Assembly (NCBI RefSeq): GCF_900099905.1
Contig: NZ_FNEE01000022.1
Coordinates: 1-64,000, forward strand
Direction: 5' to 3'
Length of the DNA stretch: 64,000 nt
Source of the DNA: Mesorhizobium muleiense
Lineage (GTDB): Bacteria; Pseudomonadota; Alphaproteobacteria; Rhizobiales; Rhizobiaceae
The position numbers and the translations under genes were made by a program. Under the pieces are notes generated by a model. The model saw nothing but the letters and a program-made list of their open reading frames with translations. It had not been told where the DNA came from and ran no database searches. Positions within the stretch are counted from its first letter, which is position 1, and every line of letters begins with the position of its first letter. Shown here one piece after another: positions 7,795 to 17,209 of the stretch.

Positions 7795-9777
7795 CTACGC
7801 AGACAGGCCCAGCCTGAACTTGTCCGTATCTTTCATCCTGCCTCGCCTCGCAGCCAGGTGGTTCGTCAGCCGATTTTCTTCGATCGGTTGTGACAGGAAA
7901 AACCCCTGAGCGCTGTGACAACGCTCGGCGATCAGGAAATCGAGCTGCGCTTCGTTTTCCACCCCCTCTGCCAGAACGGTCAAGCCGAGGGAATTGGCCA
8001 GTGCTATAATGCCTCGAACGACGTTCTGTTTTTTCTTCGACGCTTCCAGACCGCTCAAGAACGATCGGTCGATCTTCAGCCGATCGAGGTTGAAATCGGC
8101 AAGGTAGCCGAAGCTTGAATAGCCGGATCCAAAATCGTCGAGTGCCAGACCGACGCCGATATTTCGAATTTCCGTCAGCATGTTCAAGGCGTTGCGGCTG
8201 TTCTGGATAAGCACCCCCTCCGTTATTTCCAGTTGCAGGCGCGAGGGCGGCAGTCCTGTTTGTTGCAGCACCAGAACAAGGTGGGCGAAGTACGCATCGT
8301 TCTGAAGGCTTTTGCCCGAAAGATTGACCGAGCAAACGAAATCATCGGCAGATAGTGGCGCCCATCGAGCTGCCTGCAGGCAAGCCTTGCTCAGCACAAC
8401 CTTGTCGACTTCCAGTATCAGATCGCTTCGTTCGGCAATTGGAATGAATGACATCGGCAGACGAATCGCTCCCGAAGCGGGGTCGCGCCAGCGCACGAGC
8501 GCCTCGGCGCCGATCATGCGGCCGGTTGCCAGCTCGAACTGCGGTTGCCAAACCAGAAAGAACTCGTCGCAGTTAAGCGCACGCTTGATCCCAGCTTCTT
8601 CGCCGAGCTGCATATCGAACTGATTGAGGATTGCAGGCGAGAACGTCACGAAGCCAGAGCGTCCTTCCGCTTTGGCGACATAAAGAGCGCTGTCTGCGTT
8701 GCGCAACAGGGTGGAAATATCCGACCCATGCTCGGGGAAACACGCCATGCCGATACTGGCTCCCATCCGCACGTGGTGGCCAGCGAGTTCGGCAAACCGG
8801 TTCAATTGCTCGCGAAGCCGATCGCCGAGCGCATCGGCTGCCGCGTGCCGGTCCCCAATCGCCATGACGGCGAACTCGTCGCCGCCCAAACGGATGGCGA
8901 CAACTTCGTCGGGCCGTTCGACCGATTGCAGGATTTCGGCGACGGCTTTCAGCAGCAGATCACCGATGTGATGACCGAACGTATCGTTCACGCCCTTGAA
9001 ATGATCCAAGTCTATCAGGAAAAGGCGGAGTTGCTTGCCGGCCAGCCTTGCCCGGTCCAGCATCACGTCCCTGTTGGCTGACATCCAGGCACGGTTCTTC
9101 AATTCCGTCGTCGCGTCGCGCCAGGCCAGAAACTCCAGTTTCCTTATCGTTTCCCGACGGCCGATAAGCAATACGGCAGTTCCGATCGCCAGCAGCGACA
9201 AGACCGCCAGAGCGAATGCAATCTGGTAGTTGAATCTCTTCAGGCTTTTTTCCGCCGAATAGAGATCCACGTTGATCTCATCTCCATATTTGTAATATTC
9301 GTCGTTCATCCTCGCTACGAGATGCTCGAGCTCCAACCCCATTTCCTTCAATATATTTTCATCGAGAGGCGGCCCGGCCGCAATCATGGCATCAAGCCGT
9401 GTCACCGCGTCAACGACACGCGGAACGATACTTGCGTAGGCGGGAATCTCGCTCGCTGTCCCGGTGCCGTCGATCCGCTTGAAACGGATGTAGACCAGGT
9501 CGTTCGCCGCCGATAACTGCTCAAGGCTGTCTGCTGAGCCGGGGGCTGCCTGGGCGAGCGATGTCATGTCTTTGAGGTGGGTTACATCGCGTATCGCAAT
9601 GTGGAACTCGCGGATGGCGAAAAAGCCGAACCGCGGCAGCGAATATTCGATCTTGCTGAGGCTGAGAAACAGTACGGTGATCAGGACGGCAGAGCTGGCT
9701 GCTGCAGCCGCAATGGCGGTCCCGTAGGTGACGGGAACGCGCCAGCCTCTCGATCCAAAGCGTGCCATTCGAGCCAC
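7795..9777 (-). CDS. Membrane GGDEF-EAL cyclic-di-GMP enzyme
   Basis: 660 residues. One membrane helix near 20-40 and another near 185-206 enclose a periplasmic sensor region of about 145 residues. The GGDEF domain is intact: the metal-site DLDHF at 256-260 and LGGDEF at 297-302. The EAL domain has EAL at 425-427, DDFGSGYSS and AEGVENEAQ, so both diguanylate cyclase and phosphodiesterase residues are present. The gene starts 12 bp after a periplasmic SUOX-fold protein gene on the same strand, so the two likely form one operon. The periplasmic partner may feed its sensor domain. Confidence 0.92.
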   Translation of the reverse strand: MARMARFGSRGWRVPVTYGTAIAAAAASSAVLITVLFLSLSKIEYSLPRFGFFAIREFHIAIRDVTHLKDMTSLAQAAPGSADSLEQLSAANDLVYIRFKRIDGTGTASEIPAYASIVPRVVDAVTRLDAMIAAGPPLDENILKEMGLELEHLVARMNDEYYKYGDEINVDLYSAEKSLKRFNYQIAFALAVLSLLAIGTAVLLIGRRETIRKLEFLAWRDATTELKNRAWMSANRDVMLDRARLAGKQLRLFLIDLDHFKGVNDTFGHHIGDLLLKAVAEILQSVERPDEVVAIRLGGDEFAVMAIGDRHAAADALGDRLREQLNRFAELAGHHVRMGASIGMACFPEHGSDISTLLRNADSALYVAKAEGRSGFVTFSPAILNQFDMQLGEEAGIKRALNCDEFFLVWQPQFELATGRMIGAEALVRWRDPASGAIRLPMSFIPIAERSDLILEVDKVVLSKACLQAARWAPLSADDFVCSVNLSGKSLQNDAYFAHLVLVLQQTGLPPSRLQLEITEGVLIQNSRNALNMLTEIRNIGVGLALDDFGSGYSSFGYLADFNLDRLKIDRSFLSGLEASKKKQNVVRGIIALANSLGLTVLAEGVENEAQLDFLIAERCHSAQGFFLSQPIEENRLTNHLAARRGRMKDTDKFRLGLSA

Positions 9778-9789
9778 GCCGGAACTCGA

Positions 9790-10320
9790 TCAGCCGCCAG
9801 GCTCGAGCGTCTTGATCAGCCAGACCCACCGTGGTTTGTGGATTGGCGTATCGAAGGCCGGGTGGTCGTTGAGCGGATAGACCAGCCGGGTCGGACCTTG
9901 CGTGCGTCGGGTCAGCAATTTTCCGTTCTGGCGGGTGGCAAGCAGGAGAGGACCTTCCGTCCAATCTTGGCGCGGAATTATCTGCACATATTCGTCCACC
10001 GCCCGCAGAACAACGGAATCCTCGCCTTCCAATCCAACGAGCTTGAGCACATCGCGGAACAGGACGCCTTCAAATGTAAGCTGCCCCTTTTCAAATGGAC
10101 TTGCGGTGGTGACCCGGTAGAGACCGAGCTTTTCCAGCTGTCGCAACGTGACTGGGACCGACTTGCCGTTGTTCTGAACACTGAAGGCCACAATGTCTGG
10201 CGATTCCGGGAGATCAACGGGCTCCAACGCCCCGGCCGGCAGGATGCAAAACGCCAGGACTGCCAGCATGATCAGACTGCGCTTAAGCGATGAACGTCCT
10301 GTGTTGAGCAAGGATGACAT
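9790..10320 (-). CDS. Periplasmic SUOX/molybdopterin-fold protein lacking the Mo cysteine
   Basis: 176 residues from the ATG at 10320 (AAGGATTGCGC upstream). A signal peptide (LIMLAVLAFCILPAGA) is followed by a domain resembling oxidoreductase molybdopterin-binding proteins (PF00174). It has LTFEGVLFRDVLKLVG near the start and a C-terminal PRWVWLIKTLE. The mature part has no cysteine, so the residue that ligates Mo in sulfite-oxidase-fold enzymes is absent. That makes catalysis unlikely and a ligand-sensing role plausible. It is the first gene of a pair with the downstream GGDEF-EAL enzyme. Confidence 0.75.
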   Translation of the reverse strand: MSSLLNTGRSSLKRSLIMLAVLAFCILPAGALEPVDLPESPDIVAFSVQNNGKSVPVTLRQLEKLGLYRVTTASPFEKGQLTFEGVLFRDVLKLVGLEGEDSVVLRAVDEYVQIIPRQDWTEGPLLLATRQNGKLLTRRTQGPTRLVYPLNDHPAFDTPIHKPRWVWLIKTLEPGG

Positions 10321-10429
10321 GCGCAATCCTTTTCTTGTCGATGGGCCAGCACCCAGCCGTCGCCTGACCTTCATTCGGGCAGGCGGGTTTTAACATTGCC
10401 ATGAATGTCTGATTTTTCCGTTAGCCCTG

Positions 10430-10552
10430 TTCGGCCGGGAAGAGGGGAGCGTGAAGGATCGCGGCCTCATTCCAGCTTGGGTTCCTCGCCCCCACGAAGT
10501 GGTCATTATTGTGGGGCGAGATGCCTGCCAGGGCAGAGGGGGTTGAAGGATC
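10430..10552. repeat. Degenerate mosaic intergenic repeat
   Basis: The 246-bp gap between 10320 and 10567 holds pieces such as ttccagcttgggttcctcgc and gagatgcctgccagggcaga. These also occur, inverted, in the repeat cluster at 33290-33360. No gene is seen. It probably acts as spacer or terminator after the slipin gene. Confidence 0.55.
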
Positions 10553-10566
10553 GCCGGCCTTCGAGC

Positions 10567-11331
10567 TCACGTCTTCTCGCCGGTCGGCCTGATGAAATGG
10601 CCAAGCAAATCCATCGGCACCGGAAACACCACCGTCGACGAGCGTTCACCGGCGATGTCATGGAGCGCCTCGAAATAGCGCAGCTGCATGGCCTGCGGGG
10701 TCTCGGACAGCATCTTGCCGGCCTCGACGAGTTTTGCCGCCGCCTGCTGTTCGCCGTCGGCATTGATCACTTTCGCACGCCGCAGCCGTTCGGCCTCGGC
10801 CTGCTTGGCGATGGCGCGGACCATGTTCTCGTTGAGGTCGACATGCTTGATCTCGACATCGGAGACCTTGATGCCCCAGGCATCGGTCCGCTGATCGAGG
10901 ATCTCCTGGATATCGCTGTTGAGCTTGTCGCGTTCAGCCAGCATTTCATCGAGTTCATGCTTGCCGAGCACCGAGCGCAACGTGGTCTGTGCCAGCTGGT
11001 TGGTGGCGGTCATGAAGTCCTCGACCTGGATCACCGCCCGCTCGGCGTCGACGATACGAAAATACAGCACTGCGTTGACCTTCACCGAGACGTTGTCGCG
11101 CGAGATCACGTCCTGCGGCGGCACGTCCTGGACCACCACCCTCAGGTCGACCTTCACCATCTGCTGCACGAAGGGGATGAGGATGATCAGGCCGGGCCCC
11201 TTGACCCCGGTGAAGCGGCCGAGCGTGAAGACCACGCCGCGCTGATATTCCCTCAGGATGCGAATGGCCGCGGACAGGAACATGACCACGACGAGCGCTG
11301 CCACCAGATAGGCCACATATCCGAGCATCAT
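10567..11331 (-). CDS. Slipin-family SPFH/band 7 membrane protein
   Basis: 254 residues. One N-terminal membrane helix (about 5-25) is followed by the SPFH domain with EYQRGVVFTLGRF, typical of slipins/stomatins, and the conserved RDNVSVKVNAVLYFRI. The C-terminal helical segment (KQAEAERLRRAKVINADGE) is the usual oligomerisation region. Its start overlaps the NfeD stop by 4 bp (ATGA). Slipin and NfeD form a widely conserved pair in which the protease is thought to act on the C-terminus of its SPFH partner. Confidence 0.93.
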   Translation of the reverse strand: MMLGYVAYLVAALVVVMFLSAAIRILREYQRGVVFTLGRFTGVKGPGLIILIPFVQQMVKVDLRVVVQDVPPQDVISRDNVSVKVNAVLYFRIVDAERAVIQVEDFMTATNQLAQTTLRSVLGKHELDEMLAERDKLNSDIQEILDQRTDAWGIKVSDVEIKHVDLNENMVRAIAKQAEAERLRRAKVINADGEQQAAAKLVEAGKMLSETPQAMQLRYFEALHDIAGERSSTVVFPVPMDLLGHFIRPTGEKT

Positions 11332-12731
11332 TGCCTTGCTCCATCGCTTCGCACATTGCGGCGCCGTATCGTCAGCACGAGACCCCTGACATCAGCCACC
11401 TCGACGCTGTCGCCCACCGCAATGGGTTCGTCGGCTTTCGCCCGCCAGCGCTCACCCCGGGCCAGCACGTGTCCCTCGCTGCCCTGCCAGTCGAGGACCT
11501 TGGCCGGCAGCCCTTGCATGGCCTGGGCGCCAACACGCGGAACGTTCTTGCGGGCCGCCCACAGATAGCTGCCGGTCAGCAGCGCCAGGCCGAGCGTCAG
11601 GATGGCGGCGGTGCCGATGACGGCCCACGACATCTCGAAGCCGGGACCTTCGATCCTGAGCAGCATGGCAGCGCCCAGCAGAAACGCTGCCACGCCTCCC
11701 AGCCCAAGCACCACTGTGGGATTAAAGACCTCGACGACGAGGAAGATGATGCCAAGCAGCATCAGGGCAAGGCCGGCATAGCTGATCGGCAGGAGATTGA
11801 GCGCATAGAGCCCGAGCAGCAGGCAGATCGTGCCGATCACGCCTGGCGCGACCGCGCCCGGGCTGGTGAACTCGAAGACGAGGCCATAAACGCCGATCAG
11901 CATCAGGATGACGGCGATGTTCGGGTCGGTGATGACGGCGAGAAGCCGGATGAGCCAGCCAGGCTCGAGCGTTTCAACCGGCAGCCTTTTGGTCGCCAGC
12001 ACCTTTTTCCTGCCGGCGATCTCGACCGTCCGACCGTCGGCCAGCTGAAGCAGTTCGGTCGTGTCGCGGGCGACAAAGTCGATCACATTTTCCTGCAGTG
12101 CGGCGCTGGCCGACAGGCTGGCCGCCTCGCGCACCGCCTTTTCACCCCAATCGGCATTGCGCCCGCGCAGTTCGGCCAGGCTGCGGATCAAGGCAACCGC
12201 GTCGTTCGTCGCCTTGGCGATCATCGCATTGCCCGCCGGTGGATTCTTCGGGTCCTTGCCGGCTTCCGGGCCATTGTTCTTGTCGTCGCCGGGAAAGGAT
12301 GGCATCGGCCCGCCCATCTCGATGGGCGTTGCCGCGCCCAGATTGGTGCCGGGCGCCATCGCCGCCACATGGGTTGCGTAGAGGATGTAGGTTCCGGCGC
12401 TCGCCGCATGCCCGCCGGCGGGCGCGACATAGCCGATGACGGGAACCGGGGAGGCGAGGATGTCGGCGATGATCTCACGCATGCTGGTGACCAACCCGCC
12501 CGGCGTGTTCATCTGCAGGATGAAAACCTCGGCGTTCCGTTCTGCGGCCACCGCCAGCGCTTCCTCGAACTGCATGGCGCTCGCCGGACCGATGGCGCCG
12601 TCTATCTCGATGCGCAGCGCAGTCCTCCCCTGGCCGTTTGCTTCTCCTGTTGCTGCGGAAGAAGAACAAACAGCCACAGCGGCTACAAAAGCCGCGGCAA
12701 TCAGGGCTACACGCGCGAGTTTCACGCTCAA
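11328..12731 (-). CDS. NfeD-family membrane serine protease
   Basis: 467 residues. Signal peptide, then a ClpP-like protease domain (about 38-230), four to five membrane helices (about 260-390) and a C-terminal OB-fold NfeD domain. The catalytic Ser is in GGHAASAG (Ser111). The likely base Lys173 lies in IAKATNDAVALIRS, matching the Ser-Lys dyad of the archaeal homologue 1510-N. Long-form NfeD proteins pair with slipins, exactly as here by ATGA overlap. A quality-control role at the membrane is inferred from the family. Confidence 0.92.
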   Translation of the reverse strand: MSVKLARVALIAAAFVAAVAVCSSSAATGEANGQGRTALRIEIDGAIGPASAMQFEEALAVAAERNAEVFILQMNTPGGLVTSMREIIADILASPVPVIGYVAPAGGHAASAGTYILYATHVAAMAPGTNLGAATPIEMGGPMPSFPGDDKNNGPEAGKDPKNPPAGNAMIAKATNDAVALIRSLAELRGRNADWGEKAVREAASLSASAALQENVIDFVARDTTELLQLADGRTVEIAGRKKVLATKRLPVETLEPGWLIRLLAVITDPNIAVILMLIGVYGLVFEFTSPGAVAPGVIGTICLLLGLYALNLLPISYAGLALMLLGIIFLVVEVFNPTVVLGLGGVAAFLLGAAMLLRIEGPGFEMSWAVIGTAAILTLGLALLTGSYLWAARKNVPRVGAQAMQGLPAKVLDWQGSEGHVLARGERWRAKADEPIAVGDSVEVADVRGLVLTIRRRNVRSDGARQ

Positions 12732-12909
12732 AGCTCCCTATCAGGGATATGGGCTCGATTTTGCCAAAATCCATGCTGCGTCGCGGCGGTGAAGCTGATC
12801 CATGGCAACCTTGCGTTGTGCCTAAACCGGTTGGCAGGAAACGGGTGGTTTGTGTGCGCTGCTTCACCCATCTGATGGCAGAAGCCGATGAAGCCAGAGG
12901 AGCAGAGCT

Positions 12910-13650
12910 ATGACCATGCACACGGTTCCAGCAGCAGCGGTCCGATCGGCGGAAGCGCGCGTCGCCGGATATGACTGGCAGGCACTGGCCGAGGAGATGA
13001 GCTTCTATGGCTGCGCGGTGATGGAAAAGCTGCTGACGTCAGAAGAATGCCGGGAGATCGCCGGGCGCTATCCCGACGAAAGCCATTTCCGCAGCCATGT
13101 CCACATGGCGCGGCACGGCTTCGGCAAGGGCGAGTACCGCTACTTCCGCTATCCCTTGCCAGAGCTGATCGGCGGCTTGCGCACCGCACTCTATCCGCGC
13201 CTTGCCGCCGTCGCCAACGACTGGAACGAGCGCATGGGCATCGCCCAGCGCTACCCGGACGAACACGCCGCGTTCCTCAAGCAATGCCACGAGCAGGGCC
13301 AGACGCGGCCGACGCCGCTCCTGCTCCAGTATGGCCCTGGCGACTTCAACTGCCTGCATCAGGATCTCTACGGCGATCTTGCCTTCCCGCTGCAGGTGGC
13401 AATCCTGCTGTCGGAACCGGATAAGGATTTCACCGGCGGCGAGTTCGTGCTGACCGAACAGCGCCCGCGCATGCAGAGCCGCGCCGAGGTGGTGCCGCTG
13501 CGCCAGGGCGATGCAGTCGCCTTCGCGGTCCACAATCGTCCGGTGCAGGGCAGCAAAGGCAGCTACCGCGTCAATCTCAGGCACGGCGTCAGCCGGATTC
13601 GCTCCGGCCTGCGCCATACGGTGGGCATTATCTTCCACGACGCGAAATAG
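12910..13650 (+). CDS. 2-oxoglutarate/Fe(II)-dependent oxygenase
   Basis: 246 residues. The metal site reads CLHQDLYG (His150, Asp152) with the distal His225 in RVNLRHGVSRI. The 2OG-binding Arg is probably in the following segment (RSGLRHTVGIIF). This layout is that of the prolyl-hydroxylase-like 2OG-FeII_Oxy superfamily. GAGGAG upstream supports the ATG at 12910. No signal peptide; cytoplasmic. The substrate cannot be told from sequence. It is a single gene, divergent from nfeD, and followed by repeats. Confidence 0.85.
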   Translation: MTMHTVPAAAVRSAEARVAGYDWQALAEEMSFYGCAVMEKLLTSEECREIAGRYPDESHFRSHVHMARHGFGKGEYRYFRYPLPELIGGLRTALYPRLAAVANDWNERMGIAQRYPDEHAAFLKQCHEQGQTRPTPLLLQYGPGDFNCLHQDLYGDLAFPLQVAILLSEPDKDFTGGEFVLTEQRPRMQSRAEVVPLRQGDAVAFAVHNRPVQGSKGSYRVNLRHGVSRIRSGLRHTVGIIFHDAK

Positions 13651-13715
13651 GGCTGTCCCTGCGTGGAGGCGACCAGCAACTTCGTGCCAAGGGGGATCTG
13701 TTGTCGGAGTCGGCG

Positions 13716-13887
13716 CCGCCCCTCATCGCCTGCCGGGCACTTCTCCCCGTGTGACGGGGAGAAGGGACTGGTCGCACCGTGGCGGATATTCTGCAACGCT
13801 GGTGATTGGCGAAACCATCTATGAGAGCGCCCCTCTCCCCGTCACTATACGGGGAGAGGGTGCCGGCAGGCAGGTGAGGGGCAGCGC
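13716..13887. repeat. Paired palindromic intergenic repeat, family B
   Basis: Two inverted arms: cccctcatcgcctgccgggc...ttctccccgtgtgacggggagaaggg, and the matching arm ending ggtgccggcaggcaggtgag. About 50 bp lie between them. Each arm also contains a short hairpin (ctccccgt/acggggag). Close copies lie at 52448-52626 and a single arm at 36913-36970. The 457-bp gap 13651-14107 otherwise holds only the pstS-type promoter region. Confidence 0.8.
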
Positions 13888-13961
13888 AAAGCTGAAGCGA
13901 TTGGCTGCCGAACAATTCTTCAGGCAACCGCGGCAATCGCGGAAAAATAAAAATCTCGCCC

Positions 13962-13975
13962 ACAAAGATCTTTGT
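13962..13975. promoter_or_regulatory. Perfect 14-bp palindrome upstream of the PstS-like gene
   Basis: acaaagatctttgt is fully self-complementary and lies 132 bp upstream of the start at 14108. It could be an operator. A clear PhoB box was not found beside it. Seen directly; the function is a guess. Confidence 0.3.
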
Positions 13976-14107
13976 CATCCAATCGTTAACCAAGGTTCAT
14001 ACGGTGAGCGGTGTTGTTTCTCTGCCGGCGTTCGTTCGCCGGGCGGATGACTGTTGATATCTGCCAAGACTGAAAACTAGCTATTTGTTCGCGCGTCGGG
14101 GATCGCC

Positions 14108-15193
14108 ATGATTGTTCCAGCAAGCTTTGCGTCACTACGGCGCAAATCGGCGAAGATAAGCGGCGCCATCACGCTTGCTGTTGGCCTGATGATCGGGGCC
14201 GCTGCACAGGCCGAGCCTATCCGCGGCGCCGGATCGACACTGGCCGCCCCGATCATCGGCAAATGGGCAACGGCCTACGAGAACGCCCGCGCCGACGGCG
14301 GGGACTATGTCTCTCCCGATTGGAAGGTGGACTATGAAATCGTCGGCTCGCTCGCCGGCGTCCTGCGTCTCGATCAGCCGGATATCGACTTTGCCGCGAC
14401 GGATGCGCCGATCAATGCCGCCGAACTCAAGAAGGCCGGCCGCCAGCAGTTTCCGATCGTGATGGGCGCCATCGCCGTCGTCGTCAATCTCGACGGCATC
14501 GGCCCGGGAAGCCTTCGCCTGACGGGGCCGGTGCTGGCCGACATCTATCTGGGCAAGATCCAGTCATGGTCCGATCCCGCGATCAAGGCGGTGAATCCGG
14601 ATCTGACGCTGCCCGATCTCAGGATCAACGTTGTTCACCGCAAGGATGGCTCCGGCTCGACCTTTGTCTTCACCGAGTACCTGTCGGCGGTCAGCGGGGA
14701 GTGGAAGGCCAAATACGGCGCCAATACACTGATCTCGTGGCCGCTCGGCACTGACGCGGAAGGCACACAGAACCTCATTCAAGCCGTGCACGACACGAGG
14801 GGCGCGATCGCCTATGCCGAATCCGGCCAGGCCCAGCGCGCCAACCTTGCCTACGCGCTGATCGAGAACAAATCCGGCAAGTTCGTCAAGCCGGAGCCGG
14901 AGGGCGTGCAGGCTGCCGCGACATCCATCGACTGGGCGCAAACGACCGACTTCTTCGCTTCGCTGACCGATCGTAACAGCGATGCCGCCTATCCGATCAG
15001 CACGGCGGTGTTCGCGGTCGTTCAGGTCTCGGGCCGTTCGGAACATCGCTATCGCCGCGTGCACGACCTTTTCCGGCTCGCCTTCGCGCACGGCGCGGAT
15101 GACGCCGCCGCGCTCGGCTACGTGCCGCTGCCGAAGGCGCTCGTCGCCCGGATCGAGCAATACTGGGCAGGGCAGGGGCCTGTCGCAAACTGA
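14108..15193 (+). CDS. pstS: PstS-like phosphate-binding protein
   Basis: 361 residues with a long signal sequence cleaved near AAAQA (about 36). The mature start IRGAGSTLAAPIIGKW matches PstS, where GAGST(F/L)xxP binds phosphate. RKDGSGSTFVFTEYL is the second conserved ligand loop. It delivers phosphate to an ABC importer in canonical systems, but no pstCAB genes follow. Instead a Na/Pi cotransporter gene comes next, about 100 bp on. GGGGATCGCC precedes the start. The stop codon lies in a 15-bp tandem duplication. Confidence 0.85.
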   Translation: MIVPASFASLRRKSAKISGAITLAVGLMIGAAAQAEPIRGAGSTLAAPIIGKWATAYENARADGGDYVSPDWKVDYEIVGSLAGVLRLDQPDIDFAATDAPINAAELKKAGRQQFPIVMGAIAVVVNLDGIGPGSLRLTGPVLADIYLGKIQSWSDPAIKAVNPDLTLPDLRINVVHRKDGSGSTFVFTEYLSAVSGEWKAKYGANTLISWPLGTDAEGTQNLIQAVHDTRGAIAYAESGQAQRANLAYALIENKSGKFVKPEPEGVQAAATSIDWAQTTDFFASLTDRNSDAAYPISTAVFAVVQVSGRSEHRYRRVHDLFRLAFAHGADDAAALGYVPLPKALVARIEQYWAGQGPVAN

Positions 15194-15217
15194 GCGGAAG
15201 AGAACTGAGCGGAAGAA
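15188..15217 (+). repeat. 15-bp tandem duplication across the pstS-like stop codon
   Basis: aactgagcggaagag is followed by aactgagcggaagaa (14 of 15 identical). The first copy contains the stop TGA; the second repeats TGA in the same frame because the period is 5 codons. Confidence 0.85.
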
Positions 15218-15296
15218 CCAGGCTTGCTGCTTCGCGCAGCACCTGAACTGAAATTCATATCGCGCCGTGATGGCGGCTTGTTGGGGACTGCGTGAC

Positions 15297-17027
15297 ATGG
15301 ACATCGATATTTTCAAGGACATCCTCGTGCCGGTGATCGGCGGGTTGGGCATCTTCATGCTCGGCCTCGACTTCATGGCCAACGGCATCCAGGCGCTGTC
15401 GGTCAACCGGATGCGCGCCTTTCTCGCCAAGGCCGCCGGAACGCCGATCAAGGGCGTGCTGGCAGGAACGCTGATCACCGGCGTCATCCAGTCGTCGACG
15501 GCGATGAGCGTCATGGTCGTCGGCCTGGTCAATGCCGGCGTCATTGCCCTTCGACCGGCGATCAGCGTGATCATGGGCGCCAATATCGGCACCACGCTCG
15601 GCAACGGGCTCATCGCCCTGCCGCTCGGTCCGCTCGGGCTGATCCTGGCCGGCGTGTTCTCGCTGATTTACTGCTTTGCCAAAAGCGAGAAGGTCAAGAA
15701 CATAGCGCTTGCCGGCATGGGCTTCGCGCTGATCTTCTATGGCCTCAACCTGATGACCGGCGGCCTGCGCCCGCTGCGCAACCTGCCCGAAGTCATGGCC
15801 CTGCTGCAAACGCTGACGGCCGACTCCTACCTCAACCTGCTCAAATGCGTGTTCATCGCCGCCGGCGTGACCGCCATGATCCATTCGTCCTCGGCGACGA
15901 TCGGCATCGTCATGGGCCTTGGCGCCGCCGGCATTCTCGACTGGACGACAGCCGTCGCTTTCTCGCTCGGCGCCGATCTCGGCACCACGATCACCTCGTG
16001 GATGGCTTCGCTCAATCTTTCGAAAAACGCCAAGCGCACCGCTTACGCGCACATCTCGTTCAACATCATCGGCGTGTGCATCACCATCCCGCTGTTCTTC
16101 GTCTCCATGCAGGTCCTGGAATGGGCGATGCAGTTCTTCGGCGGCGATCCGGCCATTCCGGTTATCGTCGACGGCAAGGAGACCTTTCCCTTGGTGCCGG
16201 TCGCGGTCGGTCTTTACTCGACGTTCTTCAACGTCTTCAACACGCTGTTGCTGTTTCCGTTCATCGGGGTGTTCGAGCGGGTCCTATCGCGTGTCGGTCA
16301 CACGGATGCCGAGGACACGGAAGATTTCTCGACGCCGCGATTCCTCGACCGCAAGCTGGCCGGCGATTTTGCCAAGGCCGTTCCCGCCGTCCAGCAGGAG
16401 ACGGCCCGCCATCTGCAAGCCGGCGCCATGTTCCTCGACATCGCCCGTTCGTCGAAGAAGGCGCCGTCGGATCCCGGCGAGCACTATCTCGCAACCGATA
16501 TCCTCAGCCGCGACATCCGCGCCTACACTGCCGAATTGATGAAGGAGGATTTGCCTTACGACCAGCTCGACCTGATCGCCAGCCTCATCGAGGAAGCCGA
16601 CTTCACCGCCGCCCTGACAGAATCGATGCATCAGGTGGCGCGCCGCGTGCGGCGCGAAAAATTCAGCAGTCCGGCGCAGGCCATCGTCGACGTCGCGCTG
16701 AGCAAGCTCGATGCCTCGCTGCGGCAGATCTTGCCGACTTACGGCATCTCCGACCCGAAGGTGCCGGCCGGTAATGTCAATCTGCCGGAGGTCGAGGAAC
16801 TGCGTGCCCGCACGCTGGCGCTCGGACCCAATGCCGGCGCCGCCGAACGCGGCACGATCCTGGCGCTGCTCGGGTCGATCGAGCGCGCGGAAATCCTGAT
16901 CCAGCGCATCGATGCCGAGCGCAAATCGGTCAACCGGCAGAGCGTGCTCGCCCGGGCGTCGGCACGCAAGGAAACCAGGCCGCACGCGCTGGGCGATCCC
17001 GGCCTCAGCCCGGTCCCGGCCGAGTAG
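15297..17027 (+). CDS. Na/Pi cotransporter family protein with PhoU-like tail
   Basis: 576 residues. The first 330 or so hold the two Na_Pi_cotrans repeats, with the signature GVIQSSTAMSVM in repeat one and MIHSSSATIGIV in repeat two, plus 8-9 membrane helices. The cytoplasmic C-terminal half is helical and matches PhoU-like domains. I chose the ATG at 15297 (GGGGACTGCGTGAC upstream); the codons at 15267-15270 lack a ribosome site. These proteins move phosphate with Na+, often outward. The pairing with a PstS-like binding protein is unusual. Confidence 0.9.
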   Translation: MDIDIFKDILVPVIGGLGIFMLGLDFMANGIQALSVNRMRAFLAKAAGTPIKGVLAGTLITGVIQSSTAMSVMVVGLVNAGVIALRPAISVIMGANIGTTLGNGLIALPLGPLGLILAGVFSLIYCFAKSEKVKNIALAGMGFALIFYGLNLMTGGLRPLRNLPEVMALLQTLTADSYLNLLKCVFIAAGVTAMIHSSSATIGIVMGLGAAGILDWTTAVAFSLGADLGTTITSWMASLNLSKNAKRTAYAHISFNIIGVCITIPLFFVSMQVLEWAMQFFGGDPAIPVIVDGKETFPLVPVAVGLYSTFFNVFNTLLLFPFIGVFERVLSRVGHTDAEDTEDFSTPRFLDRKLAGDFAKAVPAVQQETARHLQAGAMFLDIARSSKKAPSDPGEHYLATDILSRDIRAYTAELMKEDLPYDQLDLIASLIEEADFTAALTESMHQVARRVRREKFSSPAQAIVDVALSKLDASLRQILPTYGISDPKVPAGNVNLPEVEELRARTLALGPNAGAAERGTILALLGSIERAEILIQRIDAERKSVNRQSVLARASARKETRPHALGDPGLSPVPAE

Positions 17028-17035
17028 CGGGGCGC

Positions 17036-17192
17036 CGATCTTCCTTCTCCCTTGTGGGAGAAGGTGGCCTCGCGAAGCGAGGTCGGATGAGGGGTGTTCC
17101 AGCTTGGCGCCGACGGCGATCCTTCCAGCACCCCTCAACCGTCTTGGCGCTACGCGCCAATCCACCTTCTCCCACAAGGGGAGAAGGGAGCG
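17036..17192. repeat. Paired palindromic repeat, family C, between convergent genes
   Basis: Inverted arms tcccttgtgggagaaggtgg and its counterpart ccaccttctcccacaagggg enclose cgaagcgaggtcggatgagg and similar pieces. It sits exactly between the ends of two convergent genes and could fold into a long hairpin that stops transcription from both sides. Confidence 0.75.
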
Positions 17193-17209
17193 CGCTTCGG
17201 CGCCTTCGC

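Noticed and set aside
11331..12875. 514-codon + frame opposite nfeD
   Set aside because: No domain; composition of an antisense frame.
13970..13990. PhoB box upstream of the PstS-like gene
   Set aside because: tttgtcatccaatcgttaac matches only the first half of the rhizobial Pho box.
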